Shown here: positions 27,802-36,583 of the stretch, one piece after another
How the letters are laid out: the number at the start of each line of letters is the position of its first letter
Numbering within the stretch: the stretch's first letter is position 1
Notes under the pieces: generated by a model
The model's input: the letters and a program-made list of their open reading frames with translations, nothing else
Told to the model about the DNA's origin: nothing
Databases searched by the model: none
NCBI RefSeq assembly: GCF_030271535.1
Contig: NZ_JASCXJ010000002.1
Span: forward strand, 372,001 to 436,000
DNA from: Nocardiopsis sp. ATB16-24
GTDB lineage: Bacteria; Actinomycetota; Actinomycetes; Streptosporangiales; Streptosporangiaceae
Length of the DNA: 64,000 bases
Direction: 5' to 3'
Position numbers and translations under genes: made by a program

Positions 27802-29307
27802 GTGAGCACCACGGCGCGACACCCGCCGCCGACCACCAGACTTCGACGGTGGCTGGTCCTGGCGGCCGTCTCCGCGGGGCTGCTGCTGATCTCGGTGGAC
27901 ATGACGGTGCTCTACACCGCCCTGCCCACCCTGACCGGTGACCTGCACGCCGACGCCTCGCAGAAGCTGTGGATCATCAACGCCTATCCACTGGTGATGG
28001 CGGGGTTGTTGCTGGGCGCGGGCACCCTGGGCGACCGGGTCGGCCACAAGCGCATGTACCTCATCGGGCTGGTCCTGTTCGGGACGGCGTCGGTCATGGC
28101 CGCCTACGCTCCCTCCCCGCCGGTCCTGATCGCCGCACGGGCCTTCCTCGCCGTGGGCGCGGCGGCGATGATGCCCGCCACCCTGTCCCTGATCCGCGTC
28201 ACCTTCACGGATGAACGTGAGCGCGGTGTGGCCATCGGGGTGTGGGGGACGATGGCGATGGCCGGCGCGGCCCTGGGCCCGATCGTGGGCGGACTGCTGC
28301 TGGAGTACTTCTGGTGGGGGTCGGTCTTCCTGGTGAACGTGCCCGTCGTCCTGGTCGCGCTGGTGATGACGGTCCTGGTCGCCCCCGGCGGTTCGGGCGG
28401 CTCCGACCGGCCCTGGGACCTGATCGCCTCGCTCCAGGTCATGGTCGGGCTGGTGGGCGTGGTCTACGCGATCAAGGAGGCCACGAGCCCGGCGCCCTCC
28501 TGGGTCGAGGTCGCCGTGGCCGTGGCCGCCGCCCTGGTCGGGTTCTGGCTCTTCGTCCGGCGCCAACGCGGTCAGGCCCACCCACTGATCGACTTCGCGC
28601 TCCTGCGAGACCCCCGCATCCTCGTCGGCGTGTTGGCGGCGGGCATGGCGATGCTCGCCACGGCCGGGGTCCAACTGGTGCTGACCCAACGCCTCCAGCT
28701 GGTCATGGACTTCTCCCCGTTCCATGCGGGGTTGGTCGTCGCGGCGATGGCCGCCGGAGCCCTGCCGGTCGGGGTGGTGGTCGGCGCGCTCCTGTACCGC
28801 ACCGGTACGCGCCCCGCGATCTCGGCGGGTCTGCTGACCGCTGGGCTGGGCACCCTGATCGTCCTAGCGTCCACCTCCGCGCCCCTGGGATGGACCGTCC
28901 TGGGGTTGCTCGTGGCGGGCGCGGGCACCGGCGCGGCGATGACCGCCGCCTCGGCCGCGATCGTGGGCAACGCCCCGGCCCACCGGGCCGGGATGGCCTC
29001 CTCGGTGGAGGAGGTCTCCTACGAACTCGGCAGTCTCATCGGAGTGGCCGTGCTGGGCAGTCTTCTGGCCGCCGCCTACACCGGTACCGTCCGTCTTCCC
29101 GAGGGGTCCCCGGAGTCGGCGGCCGACAGCCTGGACCAGGCGCGGATGGTGGCGGAGCGCGTGGGCGGTGCCGACGCCACGGCCCTGCTGGAGGCCGCCA
29201 CGGACGCCTTCGACAACGGCTACCGGCTCACGCTCGTCGTCGCCACCGGGGTCCTGCTGGCCTCCGGGGTGTTCGGCGCCCTGCACGGGCGCCGCCGCAC
29301 GCCCTGA
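27802..29307 (+). CDS. MFS multidrug exporter, DHA2 (14-TM) family
   Basis: A 501-residue transporter with about 14 helices. The DHA2 signatures are L-L-I-S-V-D-M-T-V-L-Y-T-A-L-P, the loop 2-3 motif L-G-D-R-V-G-H-K-R-M, and motif C-like G-P-I-V-G-G-L-L-L-E. The sequence resembles SmvA/QacA-type proton-driven exporters of cationic drugs and antiseptics. GTG 27802 follows GAGGGGGACGA. Part of its 3' end is duplicated about 1.2 kb downstream (30265-30441). No regulator sits next to it. Confidence 0.87.
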   Translation: MSTTARHPPPTTRLRRWLVLAAVSAGLLLISVDMTVLYTALPTLTGDLHADASQKLWIINAYPLVMAGLLLGAGTLGDRVGHKRMYLIGLVLFGTASVMAAYAPSPPVLIAARAFLAVGAAAMMPATLSLIRVTFTDERERGVAIGVWGTMAMAGAALGPIVGGLLLEYFWWGSVFLVNVPVVLVALVMTVLVAPGGSGGSDRPWDLIASLQVMVGLVGVVYAIKEATSPAPSWVEVAVAVAAALVGFWLFVRRQRGQAHPLIDFALLRDPRILVGVLAAGMAMLATAGVQLVLTQRLQLVMDFSPFHAGLVVAAMAAGALPVGVVVGALLYRTGTRPAISAGLLTAGLGTLIVLASTSAPLGWTVLGLLVAGAGTGAAMTAASAAIVGNAPAHRAGMASSVEEVSYELGSLIGVAVLGSLLAAAYTGTVRLPEGSPESAADSLDQARMVAERVGGADATALLEAATDAFDNGYRLTLVVATGVLLASGVFGALHGRRRTP

Positions 29308-29407
29308 GACGGCGACGGCGCCGGCCATTTCTTGGACTTCGCCGGCATCGCCCGCACCTTGATCTGCCACCGCAGACCCACCAACTGAGATGGGCCTTCA
29401 TCAGCTG

Positions 29408-29707
29408 TCAGGGCGGGCCGGGGTTGAAGATGGCGTGGGTACCCACCCGGCGCCAGATCACGTGCGGTTTATCCGGGAGGCGCTGGTCGCCGTACTCCCA
29501 CGTGGCGCGCCCGTCAGGCGCCCACGTCATCTCATAGACCCCCGGCGCACCCTGTACCCCTTTGACCCGCAGGCCGGGGCGGAACTCGCCTTTCTGTACG
29601 TCGGGCGCGAACTCGGCGGTGACCACCGCGCGGAAGCGCTCCGCCTGACGGCGGGTCAGCTTCTTGAAGTCGGCCCGGAAGCGGGGGGTGGTAGCGAACG
29701 TGGCCAG
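29408..29707 (-). CDS. RelE/ParE-like toxin, start unclear
   Basis: About 99 residues with a RelE/ParE-type pattern: P-R-F-R-A-D-F-K-K-L-T-R-R-Q, G-L-R-V-K-G-V-Q-G-A-P-G-V-Y-E-M-T-W, and a C-terminal H-V-I-W-R-R-V-G-T-H. It sits immediately after an AbrB-type antitoxin. The frame is open from the antitoxin stop (TGA at 29711-29713), but the next codons are GTC and CTG; the first standard start is GTG at 29624-29626, which would remove about a quarter of the domain. I give the CTG at 29707 as the likely coupled start. It may be a real rare start or a damaged one. Confidence 0.55.
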   Translation of the reverse strand: MATFATTPRFRADFKKLTRRQAERFRAVVTAEFAPDVQKGEFRPGLRVKGVQGAPGVYEMTWAPDGRATWEYGDQRLPDKPHVIWRRVGTHAIFNPGPP

Positions 29708-29710
29708 GAC

Positions 29711-30031
29711 TCAGCGCTCCTCGTTTTCCAGAGCGTCGAACATCGATTCCGCGTCCTCGAACTCCTCGGTCCGGCCAGCTGCGATCTGTTTGCTGGCCTC
29801 CCGCTCGCCCTGCTGCCAGTCGCGGTCCCAGAACCACGCCTGGTCGGCCGGCACGGCGGTCATGCCCCGAAGCAGCACCTGGCCGCTGTCGGTGATGTCG
29901 AACTCGACCTCGTCCCCCTCACGAATGTGAAGGGCCTCGGCGACCTCTCGGGGCAGGGTGACCTGGTTCTTGCGACGCATCACCGCGCGTCGACGCCTCA
30001 CTTTCGTTTCGTTTCTAGGCGTTTCCGGCAT
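29711..30031 (-). CDS. AbrB/SpoVT-type antitoxin
   Basis: A 106-residue protein. After a basic N-terminus comes a swapped-hairpin AbrB DNA-binding domain: Q-V-T-L-P-R-E-V-A-E-A-L-H-I-R-E-G-D-E-V-E-F. The C-terminal half is acidic (T-E-E-F-E-D-A-E-S-M-F-D-A-L), suited to wrapping and neutralising a basic toxin. The partner toxin gene follows directly. ATG 30031 is used. A 23-base palindrome about 85 bases upstream is the probable site of autorepression. Confidence 0.75.
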   Translation of the reverse strand: MPETPRNETKVRRRRAVMRRKNQVTLPREVAEALHIREGDEVEFDITDSGQVLLRGMTAVPADQAWFWDRDWQQGEREASKQIAAGRTEEFEDAESMFDALENEER

Positions 30032-30115
30032 GGCGGGGCTCCTGAGGGCGTCTCTCTTGGTGGTGTGCGCTGGGGCTTCCCTCCCCGGGCGCATGGTTTC
30101 AGAATGACTCCGATA

Positions 30116-30138
30116 GTCGGAAAGTTCAACTTTCCGAC
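30116..30138. promoter_or_regulatory. Palindromic operator of the toxin-antitoxin unit
   Basis: GTCGGAAAGTT, one central C, AACTTTCCGAC: a perfect 11-base-arm palindrome upstream of the antitoxin gene, as expected for an autorepressing AbrB-type antitoxin. Confidence 0.6.
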
Positions 30139-30264
30139 CCAAGATTTGCTCGCACGTCTGCGCTGAGCGCCCGTCAAGGCCCACTTGGAGCTCATTTGTC
30201 CGTGGCGCCTTCGGGGGCCAACACCCACGACGGTCAGGCTCTGCAACCCTTGGGCTGTCCGGAT

Positions 30265-30441
30265 GCCGCCGCCTACACCGGTACCGTCCGTCTCCCCGAG
30301 GGGTCCCCGGAGTCGGCGGCCGACAGCCTGGACCAGGCGCGAGTGGTGGCGGAGCGCGTGGGCGGTGCCGACGCCACGGCCCTGCTGGAGGCCACCACGG
30401 ACGCCTCCGCACGCCCTGAGACGGCGACGGCTCCGGCCATG
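30265..30441 (+). pseudogene. Duplicated fragment of the MFS gene 3' end
   Basis: 30265-30405 matches 29068-29208 of the MFS gene with only a few differences, and 30407 to about 30441 matches 29295-29329, which spans the MFS stop codon. Between these blocks about 85 bases of the original are missing. The copy has no start and no rest of the transporter, so it is a remnant. Together with the intact gene it flanks the toxin-antitoxin pair as an imperfect direct repeat about 1.2 kb apart. Confidence 0.8.
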
Positions 30442-30714
30442 GCCGTCTTCGGGGACGTCCGAGTAGGAGCCTTCCGCAGGGCCTCGGCCTGGAGGACGTC
30501 TGAAGGGTCAGGGATCGGGCAGTCGTTCGCGTTGCCGGTTGTGGAAGATCTCCAAGGACTCGGCGCGCGGGCTCTTCTCACAGCGGAGAGTACGCATCGC
30601 TCCACAGGATCTCCTCAAAGGGAAGTGCTGACCTGTCCGGATCCGGCCACACCCGGCGTTGGGCCGCCCACGCGGGTAGAACCACGACGCCCCCCATATG
30701 GACAGGAGTTCCTC
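30442..30714. other. Intergenic region before the second CxxC/PCMT pair
   Basis: About 270 bases after the MFS remnant with no supported gene or clear hairpin. It presumably holds the promoter for the genes at 30715-31952. Confidence 0.4.
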
Positions 30715-30846
30715 GTGGCCCAGTGCTCTCTGCGCAATGGTGAAGGCACCGTCGTGGTCGAGTCCGACGGTGACGGCAGTGCGGGCGGGTGGGCCCACCG
30801 CGAGGTGGCCACCTGTAGCGGGTGCAACGGAACGGAAGAGACGTGA
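30715..30846 (+). CDS. Small degenerate CxxC protein (copy 2)
   Basis: A 43-residue protein starting at GTG 30715 behind CAGGAG and overlapping the next gene by 4 bases (GTGA). The C-terminal knuckle C-S-G-C-N-G matches that of the protein at 23694-23867, but the N-terminal knuckle reads C-S-L-R-N-G-E-G: one zinc-ligand cysteine is replaced by arginine, so it probably cannot bind zinc with four cysteines. Its retention ahead of a methyltransferase suggests either a coupling leader or relaxed function. Confidence 0.5.
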   Translation: MAQCSLRNGEGTVVVESDGDGSAGGWAHREVATCSGCNGTEET

Positions 30847-31952
30847 CGGAAGACCTCGACGCACTCCACACCGCCTTGGTCGAGCGCCTCGACACCACCC
30901 CTGCGATCCGTGACGCGTTCGCCGCTCATCCCCGGCACCGTTTCATCCCCGACATGGTCTGGCCCGATGCGACGGGATCGCCGCTGTATCGGAGCACCGA
31001 CCCAGGCCGATGGACGCGCCTGGTCTACTCCGCCGACGCGGTCACCATCCAGGCCAACGACGGCGGGCCGGGGCCGCGCAACGAGCCCAGCTCGTCCTCG
31101 TCGGCTCCCCAGGTGATGGCCGACATGATCGCCGCGGCCGGCGTCGGCGAGGGTATGAGGGTGCTGGAGATCGGTACCGGCACCGGATGGAACGCGGCGA
31201 TCCTTTCCACGCTGGTCGGTGCGAAGGGTGCGGTCACCAGCGTGGAGATCGACCCTGGTGTGGCGGCCCTGGCCCGGGAACGGCTCACCGGCACCGGCGT
31301 CACCGTGCATGCCGTGGCCGCACCACCAGACGGGGAGGTCTACGACGCGGTCATCGCCACCTGCGCGGTGACACGGATTCCGTCCTCATGGACGGCCGCC
31401 CTCCGCAAGGGAGGCGTTCTGGTGCTGCCCTGGAGTCCTCACCCGGCCGCGCACAGCACACCGATCGCGGCACTGCGCCACCGGGGCGGCTCGGTCTCGG
31501 GGAGGTTCGTACGCGAGGGCGCGTTCATGCGCGACCGCACCCAGCGCCCCGGCGACCTGCCCTTCCCCGGTCTGGGGCGACAGCCCGTGCCCCTGGAGCC
31601 TCTTGCGGTCGGGTCGGTGGAGCTGATCGGCTCGGGGATGATGACCCCGCTCCTGCTCATGCTGCCCGGGGTGCGTCTGGGGACGGGGATGCGTCCCTTC
31701 CAGGGGCGGCCCGGTCGGATCGTGTGGATGGGCGCGGGGAAGGCGTGGGCCTACCTGTGGCCGGACGGTACCGTCACCGGAGGCGGTGAGCGTGCCTTGG
31801 GTGAGGAGCTGGCGGAGGCCTATCGCATGTTGCGGGAGGCGGGACTTCCCGGCGTGGGGCACTTCGCGTTGGAAGCCGGCCCTGACCGTGGTTCCTACCG
31901 GGTGGTGTGCGAGGCGTTCGACGGTTACTGGGAGCATGCGGTGTCATCGTGA
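30843..31952 (+). CDS. PCMT-like SAM methyltransferase (copy 2)
   Basis: A 369-residue paralogue of the protein at 22546-23694: H-P-R-H-R-F-I-P-D-M-V-W, then S-S-S-S-S-A-P-Q-V-M-A-D-M, SAM motif I V-L-E-I-G-T-G-T-G-W-N-A-A-I-L, S-V-E-I-D-P-G, and a C-terminal extra domain ending in V-V-C-E-A-F-D-G-Y-W. Housekeeping isoaspartyl methyltransferases are about 210 residues, so both copies belong to a longer specialised group. Its start overlaps the small CxxC gene. The substrate is unknown; a peptide carboxylate is possible from the fold. Confidence 0.75.
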   Translation: MTEDLDALHTALVERLDTTPAIRDAFAAHPRHRFIPDMVWPDATGSPLYRSTDPGRWTRLVYSADAVTIQANDGGPGPRNEPSSSSSAPQVMADMIAAAGVGEGMRVLEIGTGTGWNAAILSTLVGAKGAVTSVEIDPGVAALARERLTGTGVTVHAVAAPPDGEVYDAVIATCAVTRIPSSWTAALRKGGVLVLPWSPHPAAHSTPIAALRHRGGSVSGRFVREGAFMRDRTQRPGDLPFPGLGRQPVPLEPLAVGSVELIGSGMMTPLLLMLPGVRLGTGMRPFQGRPGRIVWMGAGKAWAYLWPDGTVTGGGERALGEELAEAYRMLREAGLPGVGHFALEAGPDRGSYRVVCEAFDGYWEHAVSS

Positions 31953-32021
31953 GGGTGTTTCCGGCTGTCTGCACTCGTTCGTGGTCATCGGCCGCGCCTC
32001 GGACCCACCGCAGGAGAGGAG

Positions 32022-32678
32022 TCAAGGCCGTGCCACCCCGTTCTGGTAGGCCCACACCACCGTCTGCAACCGGTCCCGGGTCCCGATCTTGGTCATGACC
32101 CTGCCCAGGTGCGACTTGACGGTGCTCGTCTCGATGAACAGTGTCTCGCCGATCTCGGCGTTGGACATCCCCTGGGCGAGCAGGCGCACGATCTCCACCT
32201 CGCGGGCCGTGAGCAGATCGAGGGTCTCGGTGGCGGCCGACCGCGTGGGTCCGCGCCGGGCGAACTCGGCCATCACCCGTCGGGTCACCGCCTGGTCCAC
32301 CAGCCCGTAGCCGTTGGCGAGTCTGCGCACGGCGTCGATCAGGTCGTCGGGGTCGGTGTCCTTGAGGATGAACCCGCTCGCCCCGGCCTCCAGAGCGCCG
32401 AAGACGTACTCGTCGAGGTCGAAGGTGGTGACGATGAGGATCTCGGGCGGGTCCCCCTCGGCGCGGGAGAGGATCCGCCGGGTCGCGGTCAGCCCGTCTC
32501 CGCCGGGCATGCGCACGTCCATGCAGATGACGTCGGGACGGAGGCGTTCGGCGAGTTCGACCGCCGTGGGTCCGTCGCCGCACTCCCCGACCACCTCGAT
32601 GTCGTCCACCAGGTCGAGGATGACGCGAAAGCCCGCTCTGACCACGGACTGGTCGTCCACGAGAAGCACTCTGATCAC
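32022..32678 (-). CDS. NarL/LuxR-type response regulator
   Basis: A 218-residue two-component regulator. The receiver domain has the acidic pair V-D-D-Q near the start and the phosphoacceptor region V-I-C-M-D-V-R-M-P-G-G-D-G. The C-terminal LuxR helix-turn-helix is L-T-A-R-E-V-E-I-V-R-L-L-A-Q-G-M-S-N-A-E. GTG 32678 overlaps the stop of the histidine-kinase gene, so the pair is co-translated. The target may include the adjacent serine-hydrolase membrane gene. Confidence 0.92.
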   Translation of the reverse strand: MIRVLLVDDQSVVRAGFRVILDLVDDIEVVGECGDGPTAVELAERLRPDVICMDVRMPGGDGLTATRRILSRAEGDPPEILIVTTFDLDEYVFGALEAGASGFILKDTDPDDLIDAVRRLANGYGLVDQAVTRRVMAEFARRGPTRSAATETLDLLTAREVEIVRLLAQGMSNAEIGETLFIETSTVKSHLGRVMTKIGTRDRLQTVVWAYQNGVARP

Positions 32679-34135
32679 TGCGTTCCCCCTGTGTCGCGGA
32701 CCGCCCCGGAGGACGAGGAGGTCTCCCGGTCGACGGGCAGTTCCAACCGGACCCGCCACCCGCCTTCCGGCGTGGGTCCCGCCTCCAACTCGGCGCCCAC
32801 CAGGTGCGCCCGTTCCCTCATACCGAGCAGGCCGAGGCCCCGCGGCGCGTCCTCGGTTCCCTCCTTCGTGACCGCGCCGCCGTCCCCGCCCTCATTGGCG
32901 ACCTCAAGGACGACCCGGGAGACGCGGTACTCCAACAGCAGCCGCACGGGTGCGTGCGGCGCGTGTTCGCGGGCGTTGGAGAGCGCCTCCTGCGCCACTC
33001 TGTAGACGGTGACGTCGGCGACCGGCGGCAGTTCGTACGGCTCTCCTTCCAGGACCAGCTCGACCGAGCATCCCAGAGCACGTTCGGCCCGTACCAGGCG
33101 TTCGATCGACGCGGCGCCGGGAACGGGCGCTCCGCGTGCCCCCGGCGCCCCCGAGTGGGACAGCCCCTCGCCCGTGGACGCGGGTTCCTCCCCGGGGTCG
33201 CGCAGGGCCCCCACGATCAGCCGCAGGTTGCGAAGGGTCTCCCTGCCCTGGGAACGGACCCAGGCCATCGCCTCACGGGCGGCCTGGTCGTCGCGGCCCA
33301 CCAGACGCTCGGCGGCCCCCGCCTGGACGACCATGCCGGACAGGTGGTGGGCGGCGATGTCGTGCAGTTCGCGTGCCATGCGCGCCCGTTCGGCCATGAT
33401 CGCGCCCTCCGCCCGTTCCCTCTGCCGCTGGATCACCTCGGCGGCGCGCACACGCGCCAGTTCGGTGAAGCGGCGTCGGGTCGCGGTGTGGACTCCCACG
33501 AGCGCGGAACCCACATAGACGACCGCGGCGACGGCGAGCTGCCCGAGGGCCACCAACAGGTGCTCTCCGAGGGTCGAGGGCTCGACGATCAGGATCTCTG
33601 GACCCAGCGGGGGGTCGGACAGCGACCCCGTCAACAGGGTCCCCGCCAGACCGTGGAGGGCCGTGACGGGGGCCAGGACCCACGCCAGGCGACGCGGCGG
33701 CAACAGGGTTCCGCAGGTGTAGGCGGCGATGAACGGGGCGATCCCCTGAGCCGCCACGTGCGGGGGCATGAAGGCGATGACGCCGACCTGGGTGAGGGCC
33801 ACCACGACCAGGCACGGGATCGGACGCACACGCCGCGTCCACAGGGCGAGGGACTGCGCGCACGTCAGAAGGAGGAGGGCGGTCACGGTGGTCGGGGAGA
33901 ACAGGAGGTTCTCCACCCTCGCGATGAGGGCCATCGCCGGCCAGAGCATGAGGCAGGAGAGCAGCGCCACGGACACCGCCAGGAGGCCGTCACGGGCGAG
34001 CGTGGAGCGCAGGCCCAGGCGGTCCAGTCGCTCGTCGAACCACGTCGCCGTCCTGGAGGTCGGGCTCTCGATCTCCTCCGGTGTCCGGAGCCCTCCCGCG
34101 TCGCGCGTTCCGGTGTCGTCGGTCGTCGCGTTCAC
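32675..34135 (-). CDS. Sensor histidine kinase (HisKA_3 type)
   Basis: A 486-residue membrane sensor. About five N-terminal helices (residues ~50-230) lead into the dimerisation and phosphoacceptor motif E-R-A-R-M-A-R-E-L-H-D-I-A-A-H-H and a C-terminal HATPase domain with Q-E-A-L-S-N-A-R-E-H-A and G-L-G-L-L-G-M-R-E-R. This is the kinase class that pairs with NarL/LuxR regulators, as here. The start GTG 34135 has GAGGAAGCA upstream. There is no large extracellular sensor domain, so the signal is probably membrane-borne. Confidence 0.9.
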   Translation of the reverse strand: MNATTDDTGTRDAGGLRTPEEIESPTSRTATWFDERLDRLGLRSTLARDGLLAVSVALLSCLMLWPAMALIARVENLLFSPTTVTALLLLTCAQSLALWTRRVRPIPCLVVVALTQVGVIAFMPPHVAAQGIAPFIAAYTCGTLLPPRRLAWVLAPVTALHGLAGTLLTGSLSDPPLGPEILIVEPSTLGEHLLVALGQLAVAAVVYVGSALVGVHTATRRRFTELARVRAAEVIQRQRERAEGAIMAERARMARELHDIAAHHLSGMVVQAGAAERLVGRDDQAAREAMAWVRSQGRETLRNLRLIVGALRDPGEEPASTGEGLSHSGAPGARGAPVPGAASIERLVRAERALGCSVELVLEGEPYELPPVADVTVYRVAQEALSNAREHAPHAPVRLLLEYRVSRVVLEVANEGGDGGAVTKEGTEDAPRGLGLLGMRERAHLVGAELEAGPTPEGGWRVRLELPVDRETSSSSGAVRDTGGTQ

Positions 34136-34239
34136 TGCTTCCTCGGTTCCTCGGCGTCGTGAGCATGATGCCTCATCAGGGGGCACGGGATACTCCGGAG
34201 AAGGACGCTTCCTCGGAGCACCCCGTGCCCGACGGGTGG

Positions 34240-36255
34240 TCAGTACGTCATGTCGGCACCGAGCAGACCGGAGACGGCGGCGAAGGAGGCCACCCCGACC
34301 AGAGCCAGCAGGACCAGGGCGCTCCCCACGTAGCGCTTCCAACCGGAGCGGCGCCGGACGTCGTCGAACAGGACCACGGTCGCGGGGACGACGGCCAGGA
34401 CCCCGAGCCACTGTGCCGCCAGGACCGTGTACAGCATCCCTTCGGGCACGGGTTGGAAGCTCATGGCCAGGCCGATCGCCACGGTCCAGCCCACGAGGGC
34501 GGCCAGGGCGGCGCCCACGCCCACCCGGGTCAGGACACGGGCCGTGCGCCCGGCCCGGTTCCGGGGAGGCAGGGACACCAGACGGCGCACCACCGCGCCC
34601 ACGGGCAGGCTCAGCACGGCGACGACCAGGATCAGGACGGAGGGGACGACCACGGGCAGGACCAGCGAGGCCTGGCGCGCGGTGTCGGTACGCAGGAGGG
34701 TGAAGGCCGAGGTGTGACCGATCGCCTCCACCTGGTCCCCCTCCACCCGCATCGCCAACAGGCTCTGCCCCCCGACCTCACGCCACACCCAGGGCTCGAT
34801 CTCCTCATAGACCGTGGGCCGCCGGGTGTCCGGCCCGGGGGTGACCAGGATCGTGCCGTCCTCACGTGCGGTGACCCGCACCTGCTGGAGCACGCCCAGC
34901 ACGGAGAGGAAGGTGCTGTCCATCGTCCGGGAGGTCTCGTAGGTCCCCTCGGCCATCGCGGCGTGCTCGGCGGACGAGGACCGGGCGGGAGAGCCGCCTT
35001 CGTCGGAGGCGGGGAAGTAGCGGTCGGCGAACCCGAACAGGACCGCCTCGCGCAGCAGCAGGCTGTCGATCGCCTGGTATCCGCTGCCGTTGAGGGTCAC
35101 GAAGACGCCGGTGCCCTCATCGGGATAGAGCTGCATGTGGGCGTGGAAGTGTTGGGTGTCTCCCCCGTGTCCGAGGATCCTGTGGCCGTTGCGGTCCTCC
35201 TGGAAGAAGCCCAGCGTCATGCGCGGCCCGTTGGCCAGACCTCCCAGGGAGTCCTCCCCCAGAGCCGGTGTGTGCATGAGTTCGAGCGTTTCGGGGGACA
35301 GCGGGGACCGGTCGGAATCGAGTTCACCCAGGTGCGCGAGCATGAAACGCGCCATGTCGGTCGCCGACGTGGTCAGTGCGCCGGCGGGCGCGCCCGGGAT
35401 GACCTCGAAGGGCCTGGCCGTGCCGGTGACGTCGGAGTAGCCGCTGGCGAGGCGTCCCTCCAGCTCGTCGGGCAGGGGCTGGGCGAAGGTGGAGGAGTCC
35501 ATGTCCAGCGGTTCGAACACGTTCCGCCGGACGTACTCGGAGAAGGGGACACCGCTGACCCGTTCGACGACGTACCCGGCGAGAGCGTTGCCGTAGTTGG
35601 AGTAGGCGGGGACCGTGCCCGGCTCGAACACCTGCTCAGGGGGGTAGGTGACCAGGTGTTGGCGCAGGTCGGCCTCACTTCCCTCGGGGAGGATCAGGTC
35701 CTGGACCCGCTCCTCGAAACCGGGGGTGTGGGTCAGCAGGTGGCGCAGGGTCACGGGTTCGTCGAAGGACGTGGGCAGAGTGAAGTCCAAGTACTCGTGG
35801 ACGTCGGTGTCCAGGTCCACCTCCCCCGACTCCACGAGTCGCATCACGGCCGTACCGGTGAACAGCTTGGACACCGAACCCGCCCGGAAGAGGGTCTCCT
35901 CGGGGTCGACCGGTACCGGGTCGCCTCCGTCGGCCCCGGTGTCGGCGTGGCCGTAGCCGCGTGCGGTGAGCAGTTCGCCGTCGTGGACCACGCTGATCGA
36001 GGCGCCGGGGATACCGCTCCGCCGCAGAGCCGCCGGAACCAGACCGTCCAGCCAGGTGTCGAGGTCCTGGGCGGTGAGTTCGGCGGTGGCGGCGGAGGGA
36101 GCCGGGGGCGGGGGCTCGTGGGCGCTTTCGGGCACGGGCCCCGCGCAGCCTCCGGCCAACGCCGCGACGGCCGCGACGACGGCCGCCGCCCGCAGGAGTC
36201 CGCGCGGTCGCCCGTCGGCCGGTGGGGATGGGGAGGTCGTCCTGGCAGTGCTCAC
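34240..36255 (-). CDS. Membrane-anchored serine beta-lactamase-fold hydrolase
   Basis: A 671-residue protein. An N-terminal lipoprotein-like signal (A-A-L-A-G-G-C) precedes a class-C beta-lactamase/penicillin-binding-fold domain with the catalytic S-V-S-K, Y-S-N and H-G-G motifs. The C-terminal ~170 residues have about five helices, so the enzyme is tied to the outer face of the membrane. Related proteins are D-aminopeptidases or esterases more often than antibiotic-degrading enzymes. It is divergent from nothing and lies just upstream of the two-component genes on the same strand. Confidence 0.82.
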   Translation of the reverse strand: MSTARTTSPSPPADGRPRGLLRAAAVVAAVAALAGGCAGPVPESAHEPPPPAPSAATAELTAQDLDTWLDGLVPAALRRSGIPGASISVVHDGELLTARGYGHADTGADGGDPVPVDPEETLFRAGSVSKLFTGTAVMRLVESGEVDLDTDVHEYLDFTLPTSFDEPVTLRHLLTHTPGFEERVQDLILPEGSEADLRQHLVTYPPEQVFEPGTVPAYSNYGNALAGYVVERVSGVPFSEYVRRNVFEPLDMDSSTFAQPLPDELEGRLASGYSDVTGTARPFEVIPGAPAGALTTSATDMARFMLAHLGELDSDRSPLSPETLELMHTPALGEDSLGGLANGPRMTLGFFQEDRNGHRILGHGGDTQHFHAHMQLYPDEGTGVFVTLNGSGYQAIDSLLLREAVLFGFADRYFPASDEGGSPARSSSAEHAAMAEGTYETSRTMDSTFLSVLGVLQQVRVTAREDGTILVTPGPDTRRPTVYEEIEPWVWREVGGQSLLAMRVEGDQVEAIGHTSAFTLLRTDTARQASLVLPVVVPSVLILVVAVLSLPVGAVVRRLVSLPPRNRAGRTARVLTRVGVGAALAALVGWTVAIGLAMSFQPVPEGMLYTVLAAQWLGVLAVVPATVVLFDDVRRRSGWKRYVGSALVLLALVGVASFAAVSGLLGADMTY

Positions 36256-36583
36256 GTGCTCTCTCCTGCTCCGGGGATGCGCCGGGCGGAAAAGAGAGGT
36301 CCCGCCCGCCCGGCGAGGTGGGTTCCCAGCCTTCCGGAACAGGTGGTCACGGCACATCCGGCGCAGGTGCGCACCTGGTCTACGACCTTTGGTGGAGGCG
36401 GGCTCCTCCTCGGGTGGGCGGTGGCGCGCGGCCCCGCCCTGCTCGGGCGCCTGGAACACGGGAACCTTCGGCGCCTGCGGCGTGTCGGTTCGTTCCTCGC
36501 GAACCCGACTCCGGCATCTCCAGAACCCCGTGGGCGCCCTCGCTTTCCCAGGGGGCCGGGAGGGGCTTCGCGAGGACGGAGTC
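36256..36583. other. Intergenic region
   Basis: 328 bases between the CopB-type ATPase stop and the hydrolase gene start, both on the minus strand. No supported gene or strong hairpin. Confidence 0.45.

Noticed and set aside
34240-36255. Antibiotic-inactivating beta-lactamase
   Set aside because: The domain is the class-C/D-peptidase fold with a multi-helix membrane tail, more like envelope peptidases or esterases; resistance cannot be claimed.
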